Below, in pieces: positions 27,990 to 36,558 of a stretch of DNA of 64,000 nt. Made by a program: the position numbers and the translations under genes. The stretch's first letter is position 1. Each line of letters opens with the position of its first letter. Source of the stretch: Kosakonia sp. SMBL-WEM22 (GTDB lineage Bacteria > Pseudomonadota > Gammaproteobacteria > Enterobacterales > Enterobacteriaceae); the NCBI RefSeq assembly GCF_014490785.1, contig NZ_CP051488.1:2790001-2854000 (forward strand). Direction: 5' to 3'. Under the pieces are notes generated by a model. That model did no database searches. It saw only the letters and a program-made list of their open reading frames with translations, and was not told where the DNA came from.

Positions 27990-28556
27990 ATGAATTTATC
28001 CGCCACCCTGCTTCTCGCCTTTGGCATGTCGATGGACGCCTTCGCGGCCTCTATTGGTAAAGGTGCTACGCTCCGCAACCCGAAATTTTCCGACGCCCTG
28101 CGCACTGGTCTTATCTTCGGTGCAATTGAAACCTTAACCCCGCTGCTGGGCTGGGGTCTCGGGATGCTCGCCTCGCAATTTGTGCTTGAGTGGAATCACT
28201 GGATAGCGTTCGTGCTGCTGGCATTTCTTGGCGGCAGAATGGTGCTGGAGGGCGTGCGCGGTACCGACGAATGTGACGCTGAGATGCCGCACCGCCACGG
28301 TTTCTGGTTGCTGGTCACCACCGCCATTGCTACCAGCCTGGATGCAATGGCAGTCGGTGTCGGGCTGGCATTTTTGCAGGTCAATATTCTTACTACCGCG
28401 CTGGCGATTGGCTGTGCCACCCTTATTATGTCGACGCTTGGCATGATGGTTGGCCGCTTTATTGGCCCGCTGCTCGGCAAGCGCGCCGAGATCCTCGGCG
28501 GCGTGGTGCTGATTGGTATCGGCGTGCAGATCCTCTACAGCCACTTTGCTGGCTAA
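27990..28556 (+). CDS. mntP: manganese efflux pump MntP
   Basis: MntP exports Mn2+ across the inner membrane. The 188 residues form six transmembrane helices in two homologous halves, each with the acidic motif 'GMSMDAFAASIGKG' or 'ATSLDAMAVGVGLA'. The ATG at 27990 follows GGTCAGGA at the end of the riboswitch leader and gives the E. coli length; upstream in-frame codons lie in the riboswitch. The 3' end overlaps rlmA by four bases. Confidence 0.97.
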   Translation: MNLSATLLLAFGMSMDAFAASIGKGATLRNPKFSDALRTGLIFGAIETLTPLLGWGLGMLASQFVLEWNHWIAFVLLAFLGGRMVLEGVRGTDECDAEMPHRHGFWLLVTTAIATSLDAMAVGVGLAFLQVNILTTALAIGCATLIMSTLGMMVGRFIGPLLGKRAEILGGVVLIGIGVQILYSHFAG

Positions 28557-29368
28557 CTTTCCCGCCGTAAGCAGTGGATGGTGAAATCCGTCTGGCAGCG
28601 AAACGTTTTTGTCGCTGCCAACTGCTGCCATACTTCCGGCTTCGCCCGCCAGGCAAACGGCGTCATTTGCAGTAGCGCAACCGCTTCTTCGCCGGTCAAC
28701 TCCATTTCGTACGCGAGTGATTGTTCGGAAATAAGCGTAAATCCTTCGATCCCACCGCTGTTTGGCGCATGCAACTGCACCTCATCATAAATAAGCCCCT
28801 TTAGCTCGATTAAGTGGCGCGGCCCGGGAGCGGCGGTGATCACTACGCCCTGCGGTTTTACCACGCGGGCCAGCTCTTGCGCTTTACAGGGCGCGTAAAT
28901 GCGCACCAGACCATCAATGCTATTATCATCAAAGGGTAAGCGATGGCTTGAGGCTACGCAAAACATCACCTGCGGATAGCGTTTTGCCGCTGCGCGAATC
29001 GCCGCTTTCGAGACATCCAGCCCTACGGTTTGGGCACCACGCGCGCGACCTACTTCGGCAAAAGCCTGCGTGTAGTACCCTTCCCCGCAGCCAATATCGA
29101 GCAGTGCGGTCGCTTCTTTCGCAAGCGTCTCTTCAAAGAGGGTGCATATTTTATCGCGCAGTGGCAGATAGTGTCCGGCGTCGAGAAATGCGCGGCGCGC
29201 CTGCATCATTTCAGCGTTATCACCCGGATCGCGCGAACGTTTATGCTGGACGGGCAATAAATTGACGTAACCCTCTTTGGCGATATCGAACTGATGCCGC
29301 TGCGGGCAGATAAATGCACGTTCGTGGCGGCTTAACGGTGCGTGGCAAAGGGGGCAACTGAATGGCAT
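28553..29368 (-). CDS. rlmA: 23S rRNA (guanine-745-N1)-methyltransferase
   Basis: RlmA methylates G745 of 23S rRNA. A zinc knuckle lies at the N-terminus (C5, C8, C21, H25 in 'SCPLC' and 'ICPQRH'). The SAM-binding motif 'LLDIGCGEGYYTQAF' is near residue 90 and is followed by 'VGLDVSKAAI'. ATG 29368 with GGAG gives 271 residues; a GTG two codons upstream is the alternative. It is convergent with mntP. Confidence 0.95.
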   Translation of the reverse strand: MPFSCPLCHAPLSRHERAFICPQRHQFDIAKEGYVNLLPVQHKRSRDPGDNAEMMQARRAFLDAGHYLPLRDKICTLFEETLAKEATALLDIGCGEGYYTQAFAEVGRARGAQTVGLDVSKAAIRAAAKRYPQVMFCVASSHRLPFDDNSIDGLVRIYAPCKAQELARVVKPQGVVITAAPGPRHLIELKGLIYDEVQLHAPNSGGIEGFTLISEQSLAYEMELTGEEAVALLQMTPFAWRAKPEVWQQLAATKTFRCQTDFTIHCLRRES

Positions 29369-29433
29369 AAACACTCCGGGGAGACTTTTTTCAAAGGGCG
29401 AAGTGTACCGTCAAATGTTGCGACAGGGAAAAT

Positions 29434-29462
29434 AAAAAGCCCCGCACAATGGCGAGGCTTGA
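29434..29462 (-). terminator. terminator after cspC
   Basis: On the minus strand the stem AAGCCTCGC / GCGGGGCTT (one G-U pair) is followed by TTTTATTTT. Confidence 0.8.
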
Positions 29463-29511
29463 TAACTGACATTGATACGCGAAACGCGCCTCAAGCTCAG
29501 AGGTGTCGAAA

Positions 29512-29721
29512 TCAGATAGCAGTTACGTTAACTGCAGCCGGGCCTTTCTGACCGTCCTGAATTTCAAACTCAACGTTCTGGCCTTCAGCCAGAGTTTTGA
29601 AGCCGTTACCCTGGATAGCAGAGAAATGTACGAATACATCTTTGCTGCCGTCAGCCGGAGTAATGAAACCAAAACCTTTAGACTCGTTGAACCACTTAAC
29701 TTGACCTTTAATCTTTGCCAT
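29512..29721 (-). CDS. cspC: cold shock-like protein CspC
   Basis: This 69-residue single-stranded nucleic-acid-binding protein is identical or nearly so to E. coli CspC. The RNA-binding motifs are 'KGFGFI' (RNP1) and 'VFVHF' (RNP2). CspC is a constitutive family member that affects mRNA stability and antitermination, including rpoS and uspA. The start at 29721 has AAGGA; an in-frame TTG two codons upstream is not conserved. yobF normally precedes it in the same transcript. Confidence 0.96.
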
Positions 29722-29733
29722 TTGCAAAATTCC

Positions 29734-29874
29734 TTAATGTATATACTTCGCCCGCAGGCATTGACTGAGAAAACTGAGACATTACTGCTTGAGGCACTAA
29801 TATAAGGTTCGGCAGAGAAGCTGTATTCAACGAAACGTTTTACTCAGGACTTCTTTACTGAAAATGCCACACAT
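29734..29874 (-). pseudogene. yobF: yobF, apparently frameshifted
   Basis: On the minus strand an ATG at 29874 starts 'MCGIFSKEVLSK', the N-terminus of the small E. coli stress protein YobF (47 residues). The frame then hits TGA at 29827-29829 after 15 codons. In another frame the following sequence reads 'VEYSFSAEPYISASSSN', like the middle of YobF, and a third frame gives 'CLRAK' before a TAA at 29734. This implies two small deletions relative to E. coli. The comparison is from memory, so sequence error or a divergent gene remains possible. Confidence 0.6.
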
Positions 29875-30386
29875 AAACAGAACTGTACCTCGATTGACCC
29901 ACAACGTGTTATCACATAATACGTAAACTATGGCAAGCCATTTTTAGATATGTCTCGATCCGCCGCACAAATTTTAAGGGTATCGAAACTATCACTGTTC
30001 ATTTATTCACTTCAATGACCGTTATAGCAGCCGCTGCATGAGCAGGTTTACCCGATAAAGCTAGACCAAATCTCTCGATTCATCAAGCAGTTCCATGCAT
30101 TTACAGGGTAAGGTTTATCTTCATGCATTTCGCTTATATGCTAAGAACATTCTGCGAATAGTTATGCTGTTTTGGCGGTTAGGAAGATTCTTAAATGATT
30201 AATGAACTTGAACGAAACTATTGCTCAGGTTAACTATGAATAATTACTGACCGAATAAGCAAAGGTGTGCACCAAAATAATGAAATTATGATGACACTGC
30301 ATCATTTCAAGGCAATAAAAACGTTTCGTGCTAAACGAAACCGCATGACTTTAATAGAGCTTACTTTTTATAGCGCTCGGCTTAAA
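29875..30386. other. cspC upstream region without a gene
   Basis: About 510 AT-rich bases separate the yobF remnant from the hydrolase gene. They probably hold the yobF-cspC promoter and a long leader. A small hairpin GTTTCG/CGAAAC lies at 30324-30342 without a T-tract. No reading frame is credible. Confidence 0.5.
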
Positions 30387-31376
30387 TTACGACAGGGATA
30401 AATATTGACCAATTTTCAGGATCGTGAAGTTGTCATTTTCCTTTCCTGCTTCGCGTAAAGCGCTCTGTAACTCCGAAATCGGTTCGTCCAGTGATTCATC
30501 AGCCAGTTCAAATACGCCCCAGTGAATCGGAAAAGCCAGCGGCGAACCTAACTGTCGCCACAGCGAGACCGCACTTTGTGGATCCATATGGTTTATCGAC
30601 ATGAACCAGCGCGGTGCATAAGCACCAATGGGCAGCGCGAGCGCATCAATTCTCCCCAGACGCTGCGGGATCTGCAGAAGCTCGGTGCTGTATCCCGTGT
30701 CGCCGGGAAACCAGAAACGTAACGCGCCCGATTCAACCACCCAGCCGCACCATAGCGTGCGGTTACGATCCCACGGTGTGCGCATACTCCAGTGCTGCGC
30801 GGGGACGGCTGTCAAATGCAGCTCCTTCAAGGCAGCTTGCTGCCACCAGTCCAGCTCGGTGACACACCGCGCGCCAAAACGACGAAGGGTATCACCTAAG
30901 CCGAGAGGGACAAAAAGCTTTACCTCAGGAAACCGGCGAAGCAGTGCGCGGATTGTCCAGCGGTCCAGATGATCGTAATGGTTGTGAGAGATAAGAATGG
31001 CATCAAGCGCCGGAAGATCGTCCATAGATAATGCAGGTGGTGTGCGCCGCTGGGGGCCGGCGAATGGCAGTGGGGAGGCGCGCCGGGAAAAAACAGGATC
31101 GGTGAGCAGGTACTTGCCCTGCACACTGAGAAGAACAGAGGCGTGCCCAAGCCACCAAAGGCCATCGACACCGGGCGAAATCGTGGCTTGCTGCCACCAC
31201 TTTTCAATGAAAGCGTCATACCCTGCAGCAGGTGGACGGGGAAGCCCGGCAGCTTTGCGTTCCTGACGCCAGCGTTTTACATCGCCGGGTTGATGCGCTA
31301 CGTCGGACGGATTACAAAAACCGTCGGGCGTATGATGGGAGAGCGCGGGATTATACCAGGGGTTTTTCCAGACCAT
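30387..31376 (-). CDS. metallo-beta-lactamase-fold hydrolase, NAPE-PLD/UlaG-like
   Basis: This 329-residue protein has a metallo-hydrolase fold. 'GLWWLGHASVLL' near residue 70 starts the beta-sandwich, the metal motif is 'HNHYDHLD' near residue 132, and 'PGDTGYS' and 'IHWGVFEL' supply later ligands. The arrangement (N-terminal 'NPW', trailing 'FPIHWG') is like N-acyl-phosphatidylethanolamine phospholipase D relatives. No signal peptide is seen. A strong AAGGAGGGG site lies in the 18-base gap after yebO, so it is probably read with yebO. E. coli K-12 lacks it at this place. The substrate is unknown. Confidence 0.85.
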   Translation of the reverse strand: MVWKNPWYNPALSHHTPDGFCNPSDVAHQPGDVKRWRQERKAAGLPRPPAAGYDAFIEKWWQQATISPGVDGLWWLGHASVLLSVQGKYLLTDPVFSRRASPLPFAGPQRRTPPALSMDDLPALDAILISHNHYDHLDRWTIRALLRRFPEVKLFVPLGLGDTLRRFGARCVTELDWWQQAALKELHLTAVPAQHWSMRTPWDRNRTLWCGWVVESGALRFWFPGDTGYSTELLQIPQRLGRIDALALPIGAYAPRWFMSINHMDPQSAVSLWRQLGSPLAFPIHWGVFELADESLDEPISELQSALREAGKENDNFTILKIGQYLSLS

Positions 31377-31394
31377 CTCTCCCCTCCTTTCTGA

Positions 31395-31685
31395 TTAACG
31401 TTCAGCCACCAGTCGGATCAACTCCTCGTCCTCACCCTTCGGCTTGCTTTTCTCCCTCTCCGGGAGCGACGTTTTTTCCGGCTCGTTTGCTTCACAAAGA
31501 CGACGCAGCAGCGCATTTTGCCGTTTTTGCTGATCGAGCAGCGCTTCGAGCAGTTCAATCTGCTCATTAGTACGCGAACTTGCACGATTAATAAAGAACC
31601 ACAGCACCAGACCTACAATCAAAACCACCACAGAAACCAGCATAGACGCAAAATTTAAGGCGCCAGAATTTAAGATTTCGTTCAT
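31395..31685 (-). CDS. yebO: inner-membrane protein YebO
   Basis: This 96-residue protein has one transmembrane helix (about residues 13-33) and a coiled-coil-like cytoplasmic part ('QIELLEALLDQQKRQNALLR'). It is close to E. coli YebO, whose role is unknown. It lies between mgrB and the hydrolase gene on the same strand. Confidence 0.9.
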   Translation of the reverse strand: MNEILNSGALNFASMLVSVVVLIVGLVLWFFINRASSRTNEQIELLEALLDQQKRQNALLRRLCEANEPEKTSLPEREKSKPKGEDEELIRLVAER

Positions 31686-31759
31686 TTCACACCCTCAAAG
31701 TAGACGCGGCATTTTACCACTGGCGCTCAGGAAGGAAATCTTTCACTGCAGAAATGCGC

Positions 31760-31903
31760 CTACCAGGGGATGAATTTATTGATGACACAGATACCGCTGA
31801 AAAATTGCACATCCTGATCGCACATCACATTAAGCATTTGAGTCCAGAGCAGCAGGCAGACCACCACCACGGCAATCAGCAACAGCCATCTAAATTTTCT
31901 CAC
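31760..31903 (-). CDS. mgrB: PhoQ regulator MgrB
   Basis: This 47-residue membrane protein starts with GTG and reads 'MRKFRWLLLIAVVV' with one transmembrane helix. The periplasmic part keeps both cysteines (C28 and C39) and ends 'NKFIPW', as in E. coli MgrB. MgrB binds the PhoQ sensor and lowers its kinase activity, giving negative feedback on the PhoP/PhoQ response; its loss raises polymyxin resistance in Klebsiella. A GGAG lies 8 bases before the start. Confidence 0.95.
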   Translation of the reverse strand: MRKFRWLLLIAVVVVCLLLWTQMLNVMCDQDVQFFSGICVINKFIPW

Positions 31904-31952
31904 TCCATTCTCCGAAACATTTCGAGGTGTAACCACACTAGCACGGCTTCCT

Positions 31953-31969
31953 TAAACAGCGGGTAACTG
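31953..31969 (-). promoter_or_regulatory. putative PhoP box upstream of mgrB
   Basis: On the minus strand a good half site TGTTTA (31953-31958) and a weak one CAGTTA are spaced by five bases, and a -10-like TAGTGT follows the good half at about 12 bases. E. coli mgrB is PhoP-activated. The second half is a poor match. Confidence 0.45.
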
Positions 31970-32066
31970 CACTCCCCTTTCGGTATTTTTAGGAATGCGT
32001 GACTTGTTTCAATCAATAAAAGACGTAGCCTTAATGACAGACTTAATCGATGTGCAAGGAGCAAAC

Positions 32067-32306
32067 ATGCGTACACTTATTCGAGGCGTCATCGTTGTCG
32101 CACTACTGTGGACTGGACTTTTGTTGAGCGGCTATGGCGTGCTGATTAATAGTAACGAAAATGCGGCAGGCCTTGGCCTACAGTGCAAATACGCGACCGC
32201 ACGTGGTACCAGCACGGCGCAGTATGTTCATTCCAGCAACGGTCTATTCGGCCTGGCTAACTGCCCGCTAATGCGTAAAAGCGATAACGTCATTGATAAC
32301 GGCTGA
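32067..32306 (+). CDS. yobH: YobH family protein
   Basis: This 79-residue protein has an N-terminal hydrophobic signal or anchor segment (about residues 5-25) and two later cysteines ('LGLQCKY', 'ANCPLMRKS'). ATG 32067 follows AAGGAG and gives the E. coli length; the longer frame is not conserved. YobH is probably exported or anchored in the inner membrane. Its function is unknown. Confidence 0.9.
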   Translation: MRTLIRGVIVVALLWTGLLLSGYGVLINSNENAAGLGLQCKYATARGTSTAQYVHSSNGLFGLANCPLMRKSDNVIDNG

Positions 32307-32316
32307 TTTTTCCCAT

Positions 32317-32347
32317 AAAAAAGCCGCCCCTCAGGGGCGGCTTTTTT
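32317..32347. terminator. bidirectional terminator between yobH and kdgR
   Basis: The stem AAAGCCGCCCC-TCA-GGGGCGGCTTT has an A-tract before and a T-tract after. Confidence 0.9.
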
Positions 32348-32355
32348 AGCAATTA

Positions 32356-33147
32356 TCAGAACGGATAGTCGTTGTAGCCCATCTGTTCAGAAATTTTGCG
32401 CGCGGCCTGGTGCAGCATCTCCACGTACTCGTGCAGACGCTCTTCGGAGAAACGCAGGGTCGGGAATGAGATACTCAGACCAGCGATAACCACACCAAAA
32501 CGGTCAAACACCGGTACTCCGATGCAGCGTAATCCCTCTTCCTGCTCTTCATTATCCTCGCCGTAGCCCTGCTGGCGAACGATATCGAGCATCGGCAGTA
32601 GATCTTCAGTGCTGGTAATAGTGCGATCGGTGCTGCGCTTATATTCAACGCCTTCCAGAATCTGTTTCACTTCATCACGATCGCGCCATGCCAGCAGCAC
32701 TTTACCAATCGCGGTGCTATAGAGCGGGTTACGACGACCAATACGCGAATACATGCGCAGGTTATACATCGAATCGATCTTGTGAATATAGACGATGCTG
32801 TCCTCATCGAGAGCACCCAGATGGATGGTCTCTTTCGTCAGACGAGAGAGTTCACGCATCTGGATATCTGCACTGCGGATCAAATCAACATTTTGCAATG
32901 CACGTGCGCCAAGTTCGAATAACTTCAGCGTCAGGGAATATTTCTCTGACTCCCCTTCCTGCGCAACGTAGCCTAACGATTTCATGGTCTGCAAAAAGCG
33001 ATAAACGGTGCTTTTTGACATCATGACACGCTGTGAAAGCTCAGTAATGCCGATTTCACGCTCTTCGCCCAAAGCCTGCAGAATGCCAAAAACCTTCAAT
33101 ACAGAAGAGACAGAATCTGGCTGCTTGTCCAAATCCGCGATTGCCAT
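32356..33147 (-). CDS. kdgR: KDG regulon repressor KdgR
   Basis: KdgR is a 263-residue IclR-family repressor that controls genes for 2-keto-3-deoxygluconate use and pectin breakdown. The winged helix-turn-helix ('ITELSQRVMMSKSTVYRFLQTM') lies near residues 33-55, and the IclR effector domain fills the rest ('GLRCIGVPVFDRFG'). The protein is almost identical to E. coli KdgR. In E. coli yebQ follows; here the next gene is htpX. Confidence 0.96.
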   Translation of the reverse strand: MAIADLDKQPDSVSSVLKVFGILQALGEEREIGITELSQRVMMSKSTVYRFLQTMKSLGYVAQEGESEKYSLTLKLFELGARALQNVDLIRSADIQMRELSRLTKETIHLGALDEDSIVYIHKIDSMYNLRMYSRIGRRNPLYSTAIGKVLLAWRDRDEVKQILEGVEYKRSTDRTITSTEDLLPMLDIVRQQGYGEDNEEQEEGLRCIGVPVFDRFGVVIAGLSISFPTLRFSEERLHEYVEMLHQAARKISEQMGYNDYPF

Positions 33148-33371
33148 TAATCACCTCATCGCCTGTGTTTTATAAAAATCAGAATAGGTTTTTATTATAA
33201 ATTCGTCGCCCATCTGCCGCAATGCGCGAATGACCAGATCGTTACAAATCTGCGACATTACGCCTAAATGGCGCTAAAGCAGCGATCGCTGAAATTTTTA
33301 CGCCATAATCTGCTGGATTAACCTGGCACAACTCTTGTCACTTTTGTCTGTCAGCGCTGGCTGAGAACAAT

Positions 33372-33400
33372 AAAAAAGCGCGTCAATGGACGCGCTTTTT
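33372..33400. terminator. terminator after htpX
   Basis: The stem AAGCGCGTC-AATG-GACGCGCTT has A and T tracts on both sides, just downstream of the minus-strand htpX stop. Confidence 0.85.
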
Positions 33401-33416
33401 CTATTTGTGAAAATAA

Positions 33417-34298
33417 TTATTTAAGATATGCACCGGAACGCAGGGCTTCAATACGTTTATCCAGCGGCGGGTGCGTCATAAAGAGTTCGCTCAGCGATTT
33501 CGACTTGCCGTTGATGCAGAACGCCATCATGCTGCTCGCTTCCTGCGGTTCATAGCTGGTTTTCAGCCGTTGCAACGCAGCGATCATCTTCTCGCGTCCC
33601 ACCAGACGGGCGGAACCCGCATCGGCATGGAATTCACGGTAACGGGAGAACCACATAGTAATAATGCTCGCTAAAATACCAAACACCAGTTCAAGTACCG
33701 TCGCAACAGCAAAGTAAACCAGCGGATTGCCGTTACTCTCCTCACCCTCCTCACGGTCTCCGCTCAGGAAGCCAGCGGCAACCTGAGCAATAATGCGCGA
33801 GATAAAGATAACGAAGGTGTTCACAATCCCCTGAATCAGCGTCATGGTAACCATGTCACCGTTAGCAATATGGCTGATTTCGTGGGCAATAACCGCTTCG
33901 GCTTCATCACGGCTCATGTTTTGCAGCAGACCAGTGCTGACAGCAACCAAAGAAGCATCACGGCGCGCGCCAGTGGCGAAGGCGTTGATGTCTGGCGCGT
34001 GATAAATCGCCACCTGCGGCATCGCAATCCCTGCCTGGCGGGACTGCTGCGCGACGGTATCCATCAGCCAGCGCTGCATATCGTTGGCGGGCTGCTCAAT
34101 CACTTCACCACCCACGGATTTCAGCGCCATCCATTTCGACATCAGTAGTGAGATGAACGAGCCGCCAAAACCAAACAGCAGCGCCATAATCATTAACCCC
34201 TGAACGCTGCTCGACTGAATGCCCGTCAGGCTAAGCACAAGGCCGAACACCAACATGACAGCCAGGTTAGTCAACAGGAAGAGCGCGATTCGCATCAT
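33417..34298 (-). CDS. htpX: membrane protease HtpX
   Basis: HtpX is a zinc metalloprotease of the inner membrane that cleaves misfolded membrane proteins alongside FtsH. Length is 293 residues. Two N-terminal transmembrane helices are followed by the HExxH motif in 'VIAHEISHIANGD' near residue 139, and the third ligand region 'REFHADAGSARLVG' follows. In E. coli it is controlled by CpxR. Confidence 0.96.
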   Translation of the reverse strand: MMRIALFLLTNLAVMLVFGLVLSLTGIQSSSVQGLMIMALLFGFGGSFISLLMSKWMALKSVGGEVIEQPANDMQRWLMDTVAQQSRQAGIAMPQVAIYHAPDINAFATGARRDASLVAVSTGLLQNMSRDEAEAVIAHEISHIANGDMVTMTLIQGIVNTFVIFISRIIAQVAAGFLSGDREEGEESNGNPLVYFAVATVLELVFGILASIITMWFSRYREFHADAGSARLVGREKMIAALQRLKTSYEPQEASSMMAFCINGKSKSLSELFMTHPPLDKRIEALRSGAYLK

Positions 34299-34452
34299 AA
34301 TTTTCTTTTAACCTCGATTTAACAAAACGCACTATGCGATTACCCAAATCGTATGGGCGTGCGGGCTATTTTCAAGCATCAATGCCGCGTAAGTCACGAG
34401 AAAAACACAACTTTACATTTTGTAGCAGGATGCTTACGCGGCGGGATTTTGT

Positions 34453-34484
34453 TAAAAAAACAGGCACAATCTCTTGTGCCTGTT
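34453..34484 (-). terminator. terminator after prc
   Basis: On the minus strand the stem AACAGGCACAA-GAGA-TTGTGCCTGTT is followed by TTTTTAAC. Confidence 0.88.
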
Positions 34485-34490
34485 GGGGAA

Positions 34491-36539
34491 TTACTTCGCA
34501 GAAGTGGTTTGCGCTGCGGTCTGATCTTTTTCAAGATGTGCCAGGTCAAGCGCGATATGCACCGTCTCATCAAGATAGGGATCCGGCTCCTGATAATCCT
34601 TCGGCAGATCGTCCAGTTTCTTAAGCAACGGCTTGCCTTCACGCTTGAAGCGATCGTTGAGGCGCGAGAGACGAATAGCGTCATCCTCGGCGTTCTCTTT
34701 TTCACGCTGCGCCAGGTTCAGCGACACCATATCGCGTTTCGCTTTCAGGGCTTCAAAACGCGCGATATCCTTATTGATGTACTGGAATTCAGGATCTTTG
34801 GCGATACGCTCATCATGTTTTTTCAGCAGCTCGGGTCCGAAAGGTTTCAAATCGCCGGCGCGCACAAAGGTGGCAGCATTAATACTGTCCCACGGCAGTG
34901 CGTTATCCTCGAATTTTTCCCCTGTTTCCGTTACCTGTGTGCCGGTCGGCATGATGATATCTGGCGTTACGCCTTTACGCTGCGTACTGCCTCCATTCAC
35001 ACGATAGAATTTCTGGATGGTGTACTGCACCGAACCCAGCGCTGGCCACTCCGGACGCAACATCTGATCGTAAATACGGTTAAGTGAGCGGTACTGCTGC
35101 ACGGTGCCTTTACCGAAGGTCGGTTCACCAACAATCAGCGCGCGACCATAATCCTGCATCGCCGCAGCAAAGATCTCGGATGCCGAGGCGCTGAAACGGT
35201 CAACCAGTACCACCAATGGACCTTTGTAATAGACCACACCGTCAGTATCGCTATCTTCACGCACTTTGCCGTTATTATCGCGCACCTGCACCACCGGGCC
35301 GGATGGGATAAAGAGGCCAGAGAGCGATACCGCTTCCGTCAGCGCCCCACCGCCATTAGCACGCAGATCGATGATAACGCTCTTGACGTTCTGTTTTTCC
35401 AGCTTTTGCAGCTGTACTTTGACATCATCGGTCAGCCCGACGTAAAAGCCAGGAATATCCAGCACGCCGACTTTCTCTTTGCCGACGGTTTTAACCGACA
35501 TCTTCACTGCGCGATCTTCAAGGCGTATACGCTCGCGCGTCAACGTAACAATGCGCGTTTTCGTCCCCTTGCCCGCAGGCAGGATCTCAAGACGCACTTT
35601 GCTCCCTTTAGGCCCTTTGATCAGCGCAACGACGTCGTCAAGACGCCAGCCGATCACATCGACCATATTCTGCCCGGTTTGACCGACACCAACGATGCGA
35701 TCGCCGACGCTGATCGCTTTACTCTTCGCCGCCGGACCACCAGCAACCATAGAGTTGATCACCGTGTAGTCATCATCGCCCTGCAGTACCGCGCCAATCC
35801 CCTCAAGTGAGAGGCTCATTTCGGTGTTGAACTGCTCGGTATTGCGTGGTGACAGATAGTTGGTATGCGGATCGATTTCACGTGCAAAAGCGGTCATCGC
35901 TAGCGAAAAGACATCTTCGCTGTTGGTTTGCGCCAGACGGCGGATGGCAAATTTATAGCGACGAGAGAGCGTCTCGCGGATCTCTTTCTCATCCTTACCG
36001 GTGAGCTTGAGGCTCAGTTCGTCATATTTAACTTTACTTTCCCACAGCGCATCCAGCTCGGCCTCATCTTTAGGCCAGGGCGCTTTGCTGCGATCGAGGT
36101 TAAACGAGTCATTACCGGTGAAGTCCATTGGCCGCTCCAGTACTTTTAGGGCGTACTGGTAGCGTTCAAAACGACGCTGCTGGGCTTTGTTGTAGAGATC
36201 GTAAAAGAGATCCAACTTACCACTGCGCAGCTCGTCCCCTATCTCATTTTTTTTCTGCGAGAACTGCTCAACATCGCTGGCCAGCAGGACGTTGTGGCTG
36301 TAATCGAGCAGATTAAGATAGCGTGTGAATATTTTCGCGGAGAAGGCGTTATCCAGATCGAACTGGCGGTAGTGCGAACGCGTGAAACGCGAAGTGACGC
36401 GCTCGCTGACCGTCGCGTGCTGCGTCTCTTCTTTCAATACCGGGATCTGATCGGCCCGGGTGATATTTTCCACAGCTAGGGCGTGGCCTGTTACGAATAA
36501 CAGGCCTGCCAACGCTGTGCGCTTAAACAAAGTGTTCAT
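34491..36539 (-). CDS. prc: tail-specific periplasmic protease Prc
   Basis: Prc (Tsp) degrades periplasmic proteins with nonpolar C-termini, including SsrA-tagged proteins and MepS (with NlpI). ATG 36539 gives 682 residues, as in E. coli. A signal peptide ends near 'HALAVE'. A PDZ domain covers about residues 240-320, and the Ser/Lys dyad lies in 'DRFSASASEIFAAA' and 'FGKGTVQQYR'. It follows proQ by 19 bases. Confidence 0.96.
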   Translation of the reverse strand: MNTLFKRTALAGLLFVTGHALAVENITRADQIPVLKEETQHATVSERVTSRFTRSHYRQFDLDNAFSAKIFTRYLNLLDYSHNVLLASDVEQFSQKKNEIGDELRSGKLDLFYDLYNKAQQRRFERYQYALKVLERPMDFTGNDSFNLDRSKAPWPKDEAELDALWESKVKYDELSLKLTGKDEKEIRETLSRRYKFAIRRLAQTNSEDVFSLAMTAFAREIDPHTNYLSPRNTEQFNTEMSLSLEGIGAVLQGDDDYTVINSMVAGGPAAKSKAISVGDRIVGVGQTGQNMVDVIGWRLDDVVALIKGPKGSKVRLEILPAGKGTKTRIVTLTRERIRLEDRAVKMSVKTVGKEKVGVLDIPGFYVGLTDDVKVQLQKLEKQNVKSVIIDLRANGGGALTEAVSLSGLFIPSGPVVQVRDNNGKVREDSDTDGVVYYKGPLVVLVDRFSASASEIFAAAMQDYGRALIVGEPTFGKGTVQQYRSLNRIYDQMLRPEWPALGSVQYTIQKFYRVNGGSTQRKGVTPDIIMPTGTQVTETGEKFEDNALPWDSINAATFVRAGDLKPFGPELLKKHDERIAKDPEFQYINKDIARFEALKAKRDMVSLNLAQREKENAEDDAIRLSRLNDRFKREGKPLLKKLDDLPKDYQEPDPYLDETVHIALDLAHLEKDQTAAQTTSAK

Positions 36540-36558
36540 GCCAGGCCAGGCCTCCGTT

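Noticed and set aside
33148..33416. Absence of yebQ between kdgR and htpX as a special event
   Set aside because: yebQ is often missing at this place in relatives as far as I recall, so it is noted only in the summary.
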